The notes below the pieces were generated by a model that made no database searches, was not told the DNA's origin, and was given only the letters and a program-made list of their open reading frames with translations. From NCBI GenBank assembly GCA_030998225.1, contig JAPYXD010000714.1:1488001-1552000 (forward strand): a DNA stretch of 64,000 bases, written 5' to 3'. Below are positions 22,166 through 35,180 of this stretch, one piece after another; position 1 is the first letter of the stretch, and each line of letters opens with the position of its first letter. Both the position numbers and the translations under genes were made by a program. Source of the DNA: Diplolepis rosae. Its lineage: Eukaryota > Arthropoda > Insecta > Hymenoptera > Diplolepididae.

Positions 22166-25100
22166 CGCCAAATTCTATTTTAAAGTGGATACTTTTAATT
22201 GACATAAACACGCAATCTGACACTCAGTGTGCATAAACCCCATATCGTAATCAATCTTAAAATGGACAAAGCAGTGTACTTTGATGTGAAGAAAGGAATT
22301 ACTCAGTAATTTTGAACGAGAGTAATTTAACTTTGTTTTCTCTTAAAACTGAGATTGAAAAATCTCGATTGTAGAACGAAGCGTCTAAACTGAACTTCCT
22401 ACACTCAATACCTTATTGTGTTCCCCTTGAAAGTTTTGAACAGATCAATTCCCTTGGTTGTAGACAACAGAACGTCTTTTAGAATTCCGGATGTTTCAGA
22501 GAGTCCCTTGTATTTTCGTTGCTAATTGAGTCTCAAGTTATTTGTTACCAAGGTAACACCTCGAACGCTTTATAATGTAAGCAGTTGATCTACTCGTTCC
22601 CAAATAGCCGCCAAGATGTGGAAGCTTGGCAACTGTCAATCTATTTTTGCTTCGAAAATACCACGACGAAAGGCAACGTCAGTGAAGAAGCGTTATTCGA
22701 AGTGAATGGTTCGTTTTCGACCCGATCTTATTTGGGAGGCGTTTGACACTGCAACGGAACCCCCACCTTTCAGTGCATTCGCATTACACTCGACGACTTT
22801 TAATTATTCCACTGTCTCCCTTTGTCTCTTCCATTCATGAAAAACTGCACGAGCTTAATACCCGAATGCCATTATCGTCCGTCGTCTTCTGGTGGTCTCC
22901 TTCAAATCGCTATCTATATAATCAAGTTCACTAGTAAGCGTAATACGTCCCCGTGAACCTATTATTTTTAAAATACATATCACACACTGTTAAAAATGTT
23001 TATGATTTCACAATGCTTTAATGGAAGTTTATTACCAAAAGGTAATGTAAAATAAAAATCGATGTATTGCACAGGGAAATCGCAAAACTTAGAATGTAAT
23101 TCACAATCACAACAGAAATTCTTTACAGTGCAGCCTACGAATAATATTTGATAGATACACGGCTTTTATGAGACAATTATATTAAAAAAGGGACGATATA
23201 AATACTTGATAAAGAATTTCGCGTGATGCTGAAAAAATCGATGTTGAAATTAGTTTTAGCAGTCAAGAACTTTGCACAGGTGCCGTCTTTCTCGAGGTTA
23301 CTCAAAAAATCGTTGGAAGTGAAAAAATATCAGCTGCAAACGATGATCTGATGAGGATGCATTCAATGTTTCTACTTACATCGAATGACGAGTCACTTTT
23401 TAAAATCCCTTATCAAAGTATTCACCTCAAGCGTGGAACGAGGCTTCTGGTTGGCACGGCGTGGCGGCGCTGTTACAGTAATTACAAGAATAAGCGGCGT
23501 GTTGATGCAGCTTTACATGCACTTCCGGTGGTGAAAAAGGCAACTATCAAAACATTTTCGACTGCACACGAAAAACTGTTAATATTAAATCTTCTATTTA
23601 CACCCTAAATTTAAGTTAGTTAGAAGTGGCGCACTGAATCATATTAGTAAAGTGTTTCACTGAAATGTCGGTGAAATTTTATAGATTTTCACTCAATAAT
23701 CAATATATTTTATAAGATAAACAGTAAAATTAATCTGATGTTACAGTTTGTTAATTAAAAATGTATCTATGGCTGATATAATGTATAATAATTTTATCAG
23801 TTTAAGAAGTGGTTTATAGATTCAGAATGATAGAATTGAAACATTTCTTTTCCTATTCCTTGGAAAAGATCGTTTGCAACAGAATCTTTTGAAAGATTCT
23901 GTCATGGAGTCTGGTTTGCGGCGAAGAAAAATATCATTTTAACAGAATCTCGTCGAGTGTCACAAGACACCATAGACTGGCTCGGCGTTAGCACTATAGA
24001 TTTGGTACATATACAGCCGCCCCCTCGGCTGAACCCCGTGCCATGCTAAATACACGATGCACACAATGGGGTGTATATCGTTCGAAAATCTGAGCCTTGG
24101 AAGAACTGACAAAAGGTAACTGGATATCAGGGCGAGGAGCAGCATGTGAACAGAGCGAGATTAAAAGCAGACCCTAGTCTTTTTTTCCATGCTAGCTCTT
24201 TTTTAATAGCCGCTAATAGAGCCGTTAAAACGATACAGCCCCTCTCGCGACTCTAACTCGATGTTCAGTTTATTCTCTCTTCTCTTTTTTACGACGTGCA
24301 AATTTAGGGTATTCACTGTATCTTTCTCGCAAGTATTCCAAGACTTCACAGAAGTAGACAGTTTATGATTGTTTATGTTTTAAATGAATAAACAAAGTAA
24401 AAAAAAATAAAATAAAATAATAGATACATTACTTAAACACGTGTCATATATTTCCAACTATTTCTATTATATACATAAGTTAAATTAACATCTAAGCAGT
24501 ATCCAAATTCCCGGATGTAGGTGTACACTTAAAATATCCACAATGGAAATATTTGAGGAATATACTTTCTGTATGTAAACTTATATTAAAATTTAACAAG
24601 ACTTTTTAAATAAATTGATTAATTTTCAACTTTGTTCAAGGCCACTGTCAGTAACAGTGAACAACAGTATGTGGAGGTAGAAAAGAGAAAAAAATTAAAA
24701 GCGAGGCGACGTCAGAAGTGAATCTTCCCTGCAGAGTTGTTCTTTTTCTAGCTGAGTTCATTAGGGTCTACGGTCCTGTCAATGCATTAGGGGAATAACG
24801 CTTGAAACAAAGAGAGCAGCCTTGACTGCACTCTGCTTAAGAGCACAATGCATTAAACTAGACGTCGACCAACGTTCAATTTTGCGCCCGACAGGTAGTC
24901 CATGATTTGCAACATTTTATCCAGCCTCACATCGTTAAGTTTTTAAAGTGGGTGCAATGTGGCGTCTACGAAAAAACAGTAGTGGGGCGGAGTTCACTTG
25001 CTTGGTTTGTTCGAGACGGTTGACAGCCAGATCCTTCACCCTTGCGCACACTACTTTCCTGAGAAACGAACAAATGTTTGCTCAAGAACAAAAGAGTATC

Positions 25101-26024
25101 AACTAAAGTGGTGCTCACTTGCTTTTTATATTCGTGACTGCCGATATGTTTAAAGATTTTAAATGCTTCTGTTATTTTCGCAATTCTTTGACCTCTAAAT
25201 TTCACAAAAAAAGTGATACGCATACGAATAAAACAGGAATTCGGCACTTTTTAAAGATTCTGTAAATCGTTCACAAATAACAATTCTTATATGAAAGATT
25301 ACACTGATTTTTTAATGTATCCGTAAAAACTTTAATAATGTCTCAAATTAATCATTACTTTATATACATTTAAGAACATTTCATGTGCTAAAGATAATAA
25401 TCATGATTGAATTTGACATTTTTATCTTTCATTTTAAGATATATAAACTTATATTGAATAGTTAGAATTCTATCTTATATATAGATTTACAGTTATAGGC
25501 AAAAAATATGTCTTGTTTTCTTAAATTTATATAGTATTGTTGTATTTATACAATTTTTAATGGGACAGTTCTAGTCCTGCATTGCGCAATATATAAAATA
25601 GGAGTGGCAGTAGGTTATATTGTAATATAAAATATTCAATGTACTATAATCTTTGTGAAATAGATGATTAAAATTGCTTGGTTTAGCGGTTCAGTACTGT
25701 GTCCCGGATGATGATGAAGACTTGATATTGCATTTTCAGGTAGCGTATGTATTCCGCAATACTCATGTGTTTTGAGATGCGATTTAAACTATAGCCTGTA
25801 ACGATGGGTTACTCTCTACAATTTAAATCGCATATCAGACGAACGATTAGCGCAAACATCTGCGATGCGTATTATTAAGTAGATAAGATTAGGTTTGAAC
25901 CCATCTGGCGTTAAAAATTTTCTATATAATATAAGTATTGAAATTATTATAATTGTGCGACAGTTATATGAGTAATATTTGCGATTTAAAAAATTTTAAA
26001 TCTTTCTGCCTTTAAAAAAAGAGA
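22166..26024. other. Mostly unassigned sequence; GC-richer patches
   Basis: No gene I can support. 22380-22940 is GC-richer and holds GCCGCCAAGATGTGG, a fair start-codon context, but its frame stops after about 21 codons. 23351-23608 is an open 85-codon frame without a recognisable domain. A perfect ACAGAATCTT/AAGATTCTGT hairpin lies at 23879-23902. 24966-25247 (minus, 93 codons) has a plausible basic sequence but no motif I recognise. Confidence 0.35.
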
Positions 26025-26175
26025 TGCTTGTGACTGTGCCGGGATTCGAGCCCAGGTCTTCCCATTGTCGGTTGACTGCTCTAACCAACTGAGCTACACA
26101 GGAATGCGACATCCTTCATTCCACGGAAATACCTCACTATATCGCTATCCAACATTGCCTTAGTCAAAAACGTTT
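26025..26175 (-). repeat. tRNA-derived SINE head and body
   Basis: The minus strand shows GTGTAGCTCAGTTGGTTAGA, then a B-box-like GGGCTCGAATCCC. It is followed on the other side by CATCCTTCATTCCACGG and the same body words as the SINEs at 8.7 and 10.3 kb. Confidence 0.7.
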
Positions 26176-28495
26176 ATTTTTTTACAGGAAAATTTCAAAT
26201 TCAATTGCATTATTGCGATATAAGAGTGTGGTGTTGTCTAGTAGGACGTTTGTCCGAACATATCGTATCTGATATTAAGATTTTTGTTCCTCCGATAATT
26301 TAGACAGTGACTGATTTCAAACTCAACCATCTAATTTTAAAATATTTGTAATATGTGTAAACATATAACACATTCGCGTATTGATACTCTTTTGAGATTT
26401 TTTATAAAAACTAATAATTGTTTGTATAAAATGTCCATGTCATTATTATAGAAACGATCAATTCCTTATATGTGACGGCGCATGATAAGGGGAGAGTGAA
26501 TGGTGAGGAGAAAACCGACTTTCACGTTTTTTGGTTTTTTTGTAGAGAAAAGTCTGGAGAATTGAATGTACTCCAGATTCCTGCAATGCTGTTAAAAAGA
26601 ATCACAGTATACACGTCGTGTTTAAAACGACATAAATATCACGATCTTATCGGAACAGCAGATATCCACGGACAATAACACTCAGATTAGACACAAGGGT
26701 CAAACACTCGATTTCAAAAGTATACATCTTAAACAGTTTCCCTGCAAAATTTTACTTTTCGTCAGTAGGGCTTTTTTACTCGATTTTTTTATTCCAATTG
26801 TCTCCGTATATGGTTGTGGAAGCTCAACACTGACTGTCATCGATTTATATTGTATATTCACGTAAAAAGACATGTATAATATCGCTGGAAAGTGATTATG
26901 TATAGTAAATGTGTTTAATATTTTATTATATTTCAAAATCTCTTTGCTATAGTGCAGTCCCATTAGTGGAAACAGAAAAAAAGCATCCACAGGTTGAAAC
27001 GTATTGTTTAAGCCTCTAGGACCTATGTACAGAAGCAAACATTTTAAAATAGAGGCACAGGCATTTCAAGTGTTTGTTCTAATCTTTAAAGTCTAGACCT
27101 TAAATGAGGTAGCCGTAATAGCGGCCACAGAGGATTCCAGAACTCTGGGAGCTGGAGCAGTGCTCATTTGGTCGCCAACTACCTGTTTACTTTACAACCA
27201 CTACGTAGCTTTCCCTCACGTCCAATATTAAAATTGTGAGTTGTAGAATCCATTTGTCTGAATCTTAGTATCGAAAATGACGAGAATTAGGTCTTGCTTT
27301 TTAGATTGAATTTGTACTGTGCTATGTAAACATAAAGATTTTATTCTGTAAAGAAGAATATGTTTTTGGTAAGGAAAGGAAACTTGATAAAATAAATGCT
27401 CAAACAAACTGTGTATCTATTATACGAGAACCTTAATGTCATTTGATTGAGGCACGCGCTATTGCATCGTTCGACTCTCTCCGCGTTTTAAGGACCCTTG
27501 AATCGATTCAAGTCTCGTAGCGCACTTTGGATCAAATGAAGTTTAACTCCTGAAATATGTCTACCTAGCCTTTTCTCATACTAGGGGAGTATGTACACCT
27601 CCTTAGTTGTATTTCAATGAAAGTACAATTTCAACTAGAGATGCCACACCAATGTTTTTGATTCGATAGATCGATATTTTAACATCGATGTTTTGTCTCT
27701 TTGATACATTGAGTTTAAGTGCCGATATTAAAATTCGATGAACGATCAATCGACTGTATAATAACCATTGTCAACAATTATAAATCAATATTATATTTTT
27801 GACATTCCATCCGAGGGGCTATTAACTGAGAAATCAGTAATTGAGATTGCATGAGACGGCAAAGTTTGTCTAGAGATTGCCGAGATTGTCAGCGACGGCA
27901 TGAAAGCATGAAAGACTGACGAAAGATTTCTAAGGGACTGAGTCAATTCGAGGTTGACAAGTGATCTTTTGTCGTCGCGCAAACTCGGTGTAATCATCTT
28001 GTGCGCATGCACGAACTTAATTCTCATTCGATCCATAGTGACATAGAGGCAATAGAATACGATAGCGAGAGATTTCCGTAGAGACTGCCAGATATTGCCA
28101 AGGACGGTGCAGACTGAAAGATTATAACAGGGGTTGCGCCGTCTGTCAGTCCAACGGAATCTCAGTGAAAAGCCCCTCGATTTCATTTTTTGTGTCAATT
28201 TAAACATTGCACATAGAATTTTACTGTAGAGTGAACGCACTTTCTATGAAAAAAGTTAAACCAATGGCTTCCTCAGTATACAGACAAAATTGATTAGTGA
28301 CATTTTTTCATGATTTAGTTCGGTAAAACGGGGGCAGAACGAAATTTTGTTGAAGCTTCACTTACAGCCATGTAAAACGAAATAAGGGAAAACGTGATGT
28401 ATTAACAGTACTTTTTAACGAAACTGCAATATAATTAGACGCAAATTTAGAATAAAATTACTGAATCTGATCAGTAAAAATATAACTGACAATTG
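26176..28495. other. Unassigned; includes an open 149-codon frame
   Basis: 26200-26340 still matches the SINE body. A 149-codon minus-strand frame (27791-28240) spans short recurring GAGATTGCC / GACGGCA words and shows no domain or splice context, so I do not call it a gene. Nothing else is supported. Confidence 0.35.
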
Positions 28496-29590
28496 CACGG
28501 AGAAAAATAATTCGAGTAATTTTACTCGAGTCTGTCGATTAAGCTTGAGACATGACATTTCAACATCTTTTAAATTCTAGACAAGTAAAATGAATTTTAT
28601 GAATACATCATTCACTCAATGTGAATAATAATAAGCGTTACATAGGGAATAGTGAGGAGTTCAGTAAAACATGGTCCAGGACAAGGCATCAATATGCGTC
28701 TGTGGGTTAACGTGAAATGTATCTCACTGACGTTCGAGGAGCTTCAATCATACTTTTCATCACAAATACATAAATAAACTTAAAATACAACCTCACATAT
28801 ATAAATCTAATAACTACTCTTATATATAGAATGATACGCTCTCGCCGAATCGTGTACACACTCGCTTATAACGCTGAGACATAAAATTTTGAACTTTTTT
28901 ATATAGTTACTGCAACAATTATTCAGAGCTTTTGAGAATATCAGAGTAATGACCAAAGTTATTGGTCCAAATCATGTAAAAATAAATCATAAAATATGAA
29001 AAAAATTCAATATAATTAACTAATTATTACAATTATTAATTATTAATACATACAATATATTATAATATGATTAATAATTAAAGAATTTGAAAATCCTTCT
29101 ATGGAAAAAAAGACGCTTTCGACAGCGCTGGGATTCGAGCCCAGGTCTTTCGATTGCCGGTCTCAAATCCCAGCGCAGTCGAAAGCGTCTTTTTTTCCAC
29201 AGAAATATTTTCAAATTCTTTGAATATTGAATTTATTTGCATTTATTTGTGGTATAAGAGTTTCCTACAACGTATCTTATCTAATACGCGACCAGTAATC
29301 CTCTGATAATATAGGCAGTGACAACAATTTCAAACTCAACTAATTAATTTTAAATTAATATTAATTATATATTTTTATTATAAATACGTATGAAGTTTAA
29401 TGAAAGTAACTTTTGAAATGTATATTAAAAAACTGCATTATTATCAAAGAGTATCTTGTGTTAAAACATTTATAAAAAGATTCTTTTATTTTCTGTGTTG
29501 TATATTTTCAAAAGATATATTTTAAAATTTTGAATTCCAAATTATTATCTTGCCTAATAAATTTATGTGAATTCTAAATCCTGTGTAGAT
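28496..29590 (-). repeat. Dispersed repeat R1, copy B, with a CACGGAG-type end and nested SINE
   Basis: 28640-29590 is an inverted copy of the 18500-19260 and 32690-33065 repeats. At 28510 the sequence AAATAATTCGAGTAATTTTA follows a CACGGAG word and matches the terminus used by the element at 30264-34921. A SINE pair interrupts the copy at about 29085-29345. Confidence 0.6.
29085..29345. repeat. Two SINE fragments in head-to-head orientation
   Basis: A minus-strand tRNA-like head (GGGATTCGAGCCCAGGTCTT) is broken at GCCGGTC. A plus-strand fragment (AATCCCAGCGCAGTCGAAAG) then begins immediately and continues into the SINE body. Confidence 0.65.
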
Positions 29591-29924
29591 TTTTCTTGTT
29601 TTATGTAATACAGTTATCAAAAGTTTTTCTGTTTAAATTTGCATAAAAACAATTTTATTTTAAAAACTCGAGTGAAAAATAAAGACGTAATTATAAATGA
29701 ATTATGAAAAAATTGTGAATCAAGAATTTATTAAACCTCAAGAATCTTTATAACTAGATTATGTGAAACTTTTAAATAAATTATATAAACTGATAGACTA
29801 AAACAGGATTTGGCATACCATAAAAGTGATCTATTTTTCCACTCAATTGTCTACAGTATCTATACCTTAAAATAAATGAAAGATTCAAATGCAATGGGAA
29901 TTAAAATTCTTATTGCAATCACTT

Positions 29925-30063
29925 GTCATCGACTTTTGGATAGGACTGAAATTGTAAAAAATTCATTCAAGATTTTAATAATTTCGTACATCTTTTATTG
30001 AAAGCTTCTAAAAAGTTGGCGAAATTCTCATTGACTAGTCATATCCAAAAGTCGATGAGAATT
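29925..30063. repeat. Short inverted repeat (CATCGACTTTTGGATA)
   Basis: TCATCGACTTTTGGATAGGAC is nearly complementary to TAGTCATATCCAAAAGTCGATGA about 100 bases away. A related CTCGACTTTTGGACAGGAC lies at 42405. Small MITE, no coding content. Confidence 0.5.
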
Positions 30064-30987
30064 AAAGAAAATTTTGACAACTAATATTTTCTGTGCAGGA
30101 ACATTAACTTCAATCTACTAGGATCAAATTAATAACTTCCTACTAAAATAAACTGTAATTGTATTTTGTATACGGAGAAACTTTTTATATCAATTTTTAC
30201 TAGAGTATTTTTTAATTTAGGGACAAACATATCACTCTGAGAATTGTTGTCAGTAAAATACTACACGGAGAAAAATATTTGAAGTAATTTCACTCAACTT
30301 CCGATCAAATTTGGGACATATGGACAAGTTAGAAGTTATTTAGTATCATTGTAATTATTATATTAAAATTTTTTAAATATATATATATATATATATATAT
30401 TATTGCTCGTAGTATAATTATAAAAATACCAATCTTTTCATTAATTCTACTCTACGCTTCAATCGAGAGTTGAATAAACCGTGAATCACAAGACTTATTC
30501 CACCAGCTATATCTATTCACGCAGGAACGAATGAAAGTAATCTGCGCCTTGGGCACCAATAAAATATTTTTAATTTCAAAAACCTGTTGAATTTTCAGCA
30601 TACTGATGTTCCAAGTTATTATACTTAATAATCAAAATTAATTAAAAACATACAATTACAGTTTATTTTAGTACTCTTTAAATCAAAAATAGTGGATTAC
30701 ACTTATAAACTAGTCATTTTAAAATTTCATCATACTGCAGTCGTGTTTGATTGTGTTCTGTCTGTTCGTTTCACATAATCTAGTTATATAGATTCGGTAA
30801 GTTTAATAAATTCTTGATTCATAATTTTTTCTTAATTCATTTATAATTACTTCTTTCTTTTTCACTTAAGTTCTTTAAATTAATAATAAACAGGACTTAT
30901 ATCGACCCTAGTATTGAAATTTGAATATTTTTGGTGTACTTAGTTGGCTTTAGAAAAATGTAAACTCAAGGTTTCATATTTTCAAAC

Positions 30988-31016
30988 GTTTCGACTCAGG
31001 TTGGAGTCCTCATCAG
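30988..31016 (-). ncRNA. Hammerhead-like motif (copy 3)
   Basis: CTGATGAG, GACTC/GAGTC stem with altered loop (CAACCT), GAAAC. The loop has changed while the stem is kept. Confidence 0.35.
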
Positions 31017-31069
31017 TGAGATTTATTTCTATAAAAAATACAAAGGAGGAAAAGTTATAAATTACCGTG

Positions 31070-31870
31070 AGACGGATAAACATTGTGGTAAAAATATGTG
31101 AAACAATAGAATTGTACTAAAAAACTAAATTTGCGATAAAGTAAGACTGTACAATAAGTGTGCAAAAATTTTTTCTGTAAAATTACTGAATAGAACATAA
31201 AGAATGGTACGTGTGAAAGATAAAACATTGTGGTAAAACCGATATAAATAAATTGTACATGTTGAACTGTAAAATCTGTCTAAACTAAATGTAAAAAGAA
31301 CTGTACACAAAAAAATTTTTCCCATACAAATACAAAACTTGAACAATTTTGAACGTGTGACCGATGAACATTCTGTTGAAAAAAAAAAAAATTATGTAAA
31401 AGAATTGCAAATCTGAGACTATAAAAGTGGTATAAATAAATAAATTTTCTAAAGGGATAAAACTATAAAACCTTGATTTGTAAGATTGCTAAAGATAGAA
31501 ACTTAAAAGTAGCACGTGTGACGGGTAACATTGTGGTAAATCGACATAAACAAATTGCACAATCGAAAATAACTACGTGTGAAAGATAAAACATTGTGGT
31601 AAAACCGATATAAATAAATTGTACATGTAGAACTGTAAAATCTGTATAAACTAAATGTAAAAGAACTGTACACAAAAAAATTTTTTCCCATACAAATACA
31701 AAACTTGAACAATTTTGAACGTGTGACCGATGAACATTGTGTTGAAAAAAAAAAAATTATGTAAAAGAATTGCAAATCTGAGACTATAAGAATGGTATAA
31801 ATAAATAAATTTTCTAAAGGGGTAAAACTATAAAGCCTTAATTTGTAAGATTGCTAAAGATAGAAACTTA
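31070..31870. repeat. Tandem repeats, including a ~370-base near-identical duplication
   Basis: 31200-31450 is repeated almost unchanged at about 31570-31830, including a TTTTTCCCATACAAATACAA block. Within this, a smaller unit marked by GTGTGAC(C/G)GATGAACATT-type words recurs roughly every 145-160 bases, and the same unit (inverted) makes the array at 47.3-48.0 kb. Confidence 0.75.
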
Positions 31871-32269
31871 AAAGTAGCACGTACATTTTTTCTGGACCCT
31901 AAAGCCAACTAAGTACAACAAAAATATTCAAATTTTTAAATTAAATTCATTTCATGAAAATTTAAACAACAAAAGTCTAACTAATTTTTTTCCGATTTTT
32001 TTGTTTCTAAATCTTTGTTGAAGTTTTTTCAATATGCAGGCAAAATTTCGGAATGGAAAAATGAAAACTGTAGATGTAATTAATTTATAAAATGTGTCCC
32101 GCGCGTTGCAACGAGCGAGCTCGCACGCTGCAACTACGCTTAAGCTTGATTAGGCATGCTCAGACTCGAAGTACGTGTGGCAGTGAATGCAGTGACCACT
32201 GTTTTAGTTTTCTGTGAATGTTCCTCAAGTGTTCACCCATTTCAAATTAATACAAAAATGCCAAGCTCT

Positions 32270-32475
32270 TGATTTAAACATTTAAACATACTTGAAAAAT
32301 TGAAAATTTTCAAACCGGATGATGTTTCTTGTACACAATGCAGAATAGAAGCAAATGAAATGGAGATGGAAGATTTTTGTTGTAAGTGCATTCAAACTTG
32401 TGCGTAGACTATTTCAAAACGAATCATTAGTTATAATGATGAATTGATGAGTGAAGTTTTACGATAAAATTACTC
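32270..32475 (+). other. Fragment with a CxxC-type coding resemblance
   Basis: One frame reads FKPDDVSCTQCRIEANEMEM followed by further cysteines, ending at stops on both sides. The pattern resembles the ORF at 56635-56835 (minus), which has KNALLCNTCRIRV. It may be a decayed copy of one unknown zinc-binding protein family. Weak evidence. Confidence 0.25.
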
Positions 32476-32689
32476 TAAATGATACATTTAAGACGCAAAT
32501 TTTTTTTGCTTTTTTCCACTATGATTTTTTTTATTAAACGGATTGCAGCAGACATGTTTTTTCAAGTATCACATTGAAAAAAAGAATACGTGTCGATTAT
32601 TTTCGAGGTAAAAAGGCAAAAAAAAATGTTTCGTCGAAAAAAAATGTTGACTGTAAATCTCCCATGAAATGACTCATATGTAAGGTTAT

Positions 32690-33065
32690 AGGTTTAAGTG
32701 TATATTTGTGATTTAAAATATTCTATGCTTATATACTTCATATATTATATGCATATATTATATGCTTCAACTGAATGGTGTGAATTTATTTGTATTCTGT
32801 TTATGTATGTATGTATCGGATGACTAATGGCAGGCTCGAGGTAAGAATTTTTTTTTATTTAAGAAAACCATACCATTGCCAGTTCAAATAATACGTCCGA
32901 TGCTCATTTTACCCAACTATGGTTTGAAGCACCTCAAGCGTCGGTGATATACTTATACATTTCATGTTAACCCACTGACGCATGTTGGTGCCCTGTCATC
33001 GATATCGTTTTACTCAACTCCTTACTATTCCCTATGTAACGCTTATTGTTATTGACTTTGGATGA
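32690..33065 (+). repeat. Dispersed repeat R1, copy C
   Basis: Contains CAACTGAATGGTGTGAATTT, GGATGACTAATGGCAGG and CCTATGTAACGCTTATTG, matching copies A and B. It stops near 33065-33070, where the Tc1/mariner element begins. Confidence 0.6.
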
Positions 33066-33095
33066 ATTAGGTTAGTTAAAGTCAACATTTTCATC

Positions 33096-34181
33096 ATGGT
33101 AAAGTTCACGAACCAGCAACGTTTGGAAATTATTAAAAATTATTACCGAAATTCTGAGTCGGTGGTCGGAACTTTAAGAGCGCTTACTCCACTTTTCGGC
33201 CGTAATAATCGTCCCATCCAACAGGCTGTGCGTGCTATAGTGGATAAATTCGAGACCAAATTTACACTATTGGACGTTCCGGTGCCAAAAAGACGTCGTA
33301 TTGCTTGAAGCGAAGAAATAATCGCAGCCATAATTGCATCGATTCAAAATGAGCGAAATCAGTTGATTCCACGTCGTTCTCAAAAATTGGGAATCGCTCA
33401 AACTACACTGTGGCGTATTATGCGAAAAGATCTTGGCCTACATGCTTTCTAGATTAAATTGACTCAAGAACTAAAGCCACTTGATCATTTGAAATGCCTA
33501 AACTTCACCAATTGGGCTCGAGCAAAGCTTGAAGAAAATGAAGAATTTCGTCGAAAAATCATCTTCAGCGATGAAGCTCATTTCTGGCTCAATGGCTTTG
33601 TTAATAAGCAAAATATGCGTTATTGGTCAGCAACAAACCCAAATGTGCTTCTTGAGACACCGTTGCATCCGCAAAAAGTGACTGTTTGGTGCGGGTTTCA
33701 TGCCGGAGGTGTGATTGGGCCGTATTTTTTAGTGGATGAAAACGACCGTCATGTTACCGTCAATGGAGAGCGCTATCAGGCTATGTTGGAAGATTATTTG
33801 TGGCCAGAATTGGATGAACTTGACATCAACGATATGTGGTTTCAACAAGACGGTGCCACTAGCCACACAACACGCGTCACAATCGATTTATTGAAAGGCA
33901 AATTCGGTGAATGTTTTATTTCGAGAAATGGTCCGGTCGAATGGCCGCCTCGCTCATGCGATTTAACGCCATTGGATTTCTTTTTATAGGGCCATATCAA
34001 GTCACTGCTCTATGCCAACAAGCCAGCAACTTTAGACGAACTCAAAGACAACATCCAACGCGAAATTGCCAACTTTCAGGTCGAAATGTGTGCCAGAGTG
34101 GTAGAAGATTGGGTACAAAGAATCGACCGCTGTAAACGGGCTCGTGGTGGTCATATGACCGATATCGAATTTCATTCATAA
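33096..34181 (+). pseudogene. Tc1/mariner (IS630) superfamily transposase, three premature stops
   Basis: About 361 codons in one frame. The N-terminus (MVKFTNQQRLEIIKNYYRNS) is a helix-turn-helix module, followed by a second HTH region. The catalytic domain has IIFSDEAHFWLNG (first Asp), WFQQDGATSHTTR (second Asp) and WPPRSCDLTPLDFFL (third Asp), with 36 residues between the second and third. This is the common insect form that ends in RSxDLTPLDFFLWG. In-frame stops occur at 33306-33308, near 33450 and at 33987-33989; the last replaces the Trp of FFLWG. There are no frameshifts, so decay is recent or mild. A right end ...CCAATTGGAAAACCC lies near 34270-34290; I could not find its left partner. 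It interrupts the R1 repeat. Confidence 0.8.
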
Positions 34182-34969
34182 AATGTAATGCTTGCACTAC
34201 ACCCACAATAAATTTGAACTCAATATCTCAAATATTTCTGTGTTTTATTCATAGATAAAATTGTTGTGTCCCAATTGGAAAACCCTTTATAAACTATAGC
34301 AAAATTTGCTATGAACTAATCTAAAGTTTCATATCATTTTTCTTAAGTTTAGTATTTTCACTGGAAAAAATTCTCAGAGTGATACGTTTTTCCCTAAATT
34401 GCAAAATATTCTAGTAAAAATTGATATAAAAAGTTTCTCCGTGTATGTTTATAATTGCTTACGATTATTAAATATAATAACATCAACAATCAGTATGCTG
34501 AAAATTCAACACATTTCTGAAATTAGAAAACTTTTATGTGTACCCAAGATGCAGATTACTTTTATTCGTTCCTGCATGAATAGATACAGCTGGTGGAACG
34601 AGTCTTGCGACTCACGGTTTACTCAACTCTCAAGTGAAGCGTAGAGTCGAACAAACGGAAGGCTCTAGTATTTTTGTAATTGAATAAAAGATTGGTTTTT
34701 TTATAATTATAGTACACGTAATAATGTATATTTTTAGAAATCTTTAATGCACGCTTTCATACTTTACTCTACACTTTTGAATTTCACTGAAATGTGATCT
34801 ATTCTTGAACATTTGATACATTACAAATAATTATAGTGATATTAAATAATTTCTAACTTGTCAATGTGTCCCAACTTTAATCAAAAGTTGAGTAAAATTA
34901 TTCGAACTATTTTTTTCCATGTATGTAGAATGATGTATAAAGATTTAACATACAATGTTAGAAATTTTT

Positions 34970-35180
34970 AAATTATTTAGTTGAATTCGAAATTTTTGTC
35001 ACTGCCTACATTATCGGAGGATTACTAGTCGTGTATCAGATAGGATAAGTTGTCGACAAGTGACCTCGTAGACAATTTCAAACTCTTATTACGCAAAGAA
35101 TGCAATTCAATTCCAATATTTAAAGAATTTGAAAATCTTTCTGTGGAAAAAAAAACGAAAGATTTTCAAATTCTTTACAT
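34970..35180 (+). repeat. SINE body fragment
   Basis: Contains CTGCCTACATTATCGGAGGA and CAGATAGGATAAGTTGTCGA, the shared SINE body, then the tail GAATTTGAAAATCTTTCTGT. The tRNA-like head is missing. Confidence 0.65.

Larger units (their letters stand above)
30945..31930. mobile_element. Penelope-arm remnant bounded by inverted TTAGTTGGCTTTAG
   Basis: The left part (TTAGTTGGCTTTAGAAAAAT, then the hammerhead-like motif at 30988-31016) and the right part (GGACCCTAAAGCCAACTAAG at 31897-31916) are inverted. The same arrangement appears at 47080-48140. The interior is entirely tandem repeat. No protein is encoded; ORFs here (31125-31346, 31463-31775) are repeat artefacts. Confidence 0.65.
30264..34921. 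mobile_element. 4.66-kb inverted-repeat element (CACGGAGAAAAATA ends) with nested inserts
   Basis: The left end CACGGAGAAAAATATTTGAA and the right end are inverted, with about 390 bases of similarity per arm (30264-30650 against 34921-34465). Shared words include TTGGGACA, GACAAGTTAGAA and the CTCTACGCTTCAAT block. A short ACGGAGAAACTTTTTATATC mini-insert at 34364-34445 interrupts the right arm; its sister copy lies outside the left end at 30176-30250. The interior is a patchwork: a Penelope arm remnant (30945-31930), an R1 repeat (32690-33065) and a Tc1/mariner element (about 33070-34290). Confidence 0.55.

Noticed and set aside
24966..25247. 93-codon minus-strand ORF with a basic, helix-like sequence.
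   Set aside because: No recognised motif or splice signal; left as unassigned.
27791..28240. 149-codon minus-strand ORF, one of the longest outside transposons.
   Set aside because: Built over short recurring GAGATTGCC/GACGGCA words; no domain, no splice context, no composition shift.
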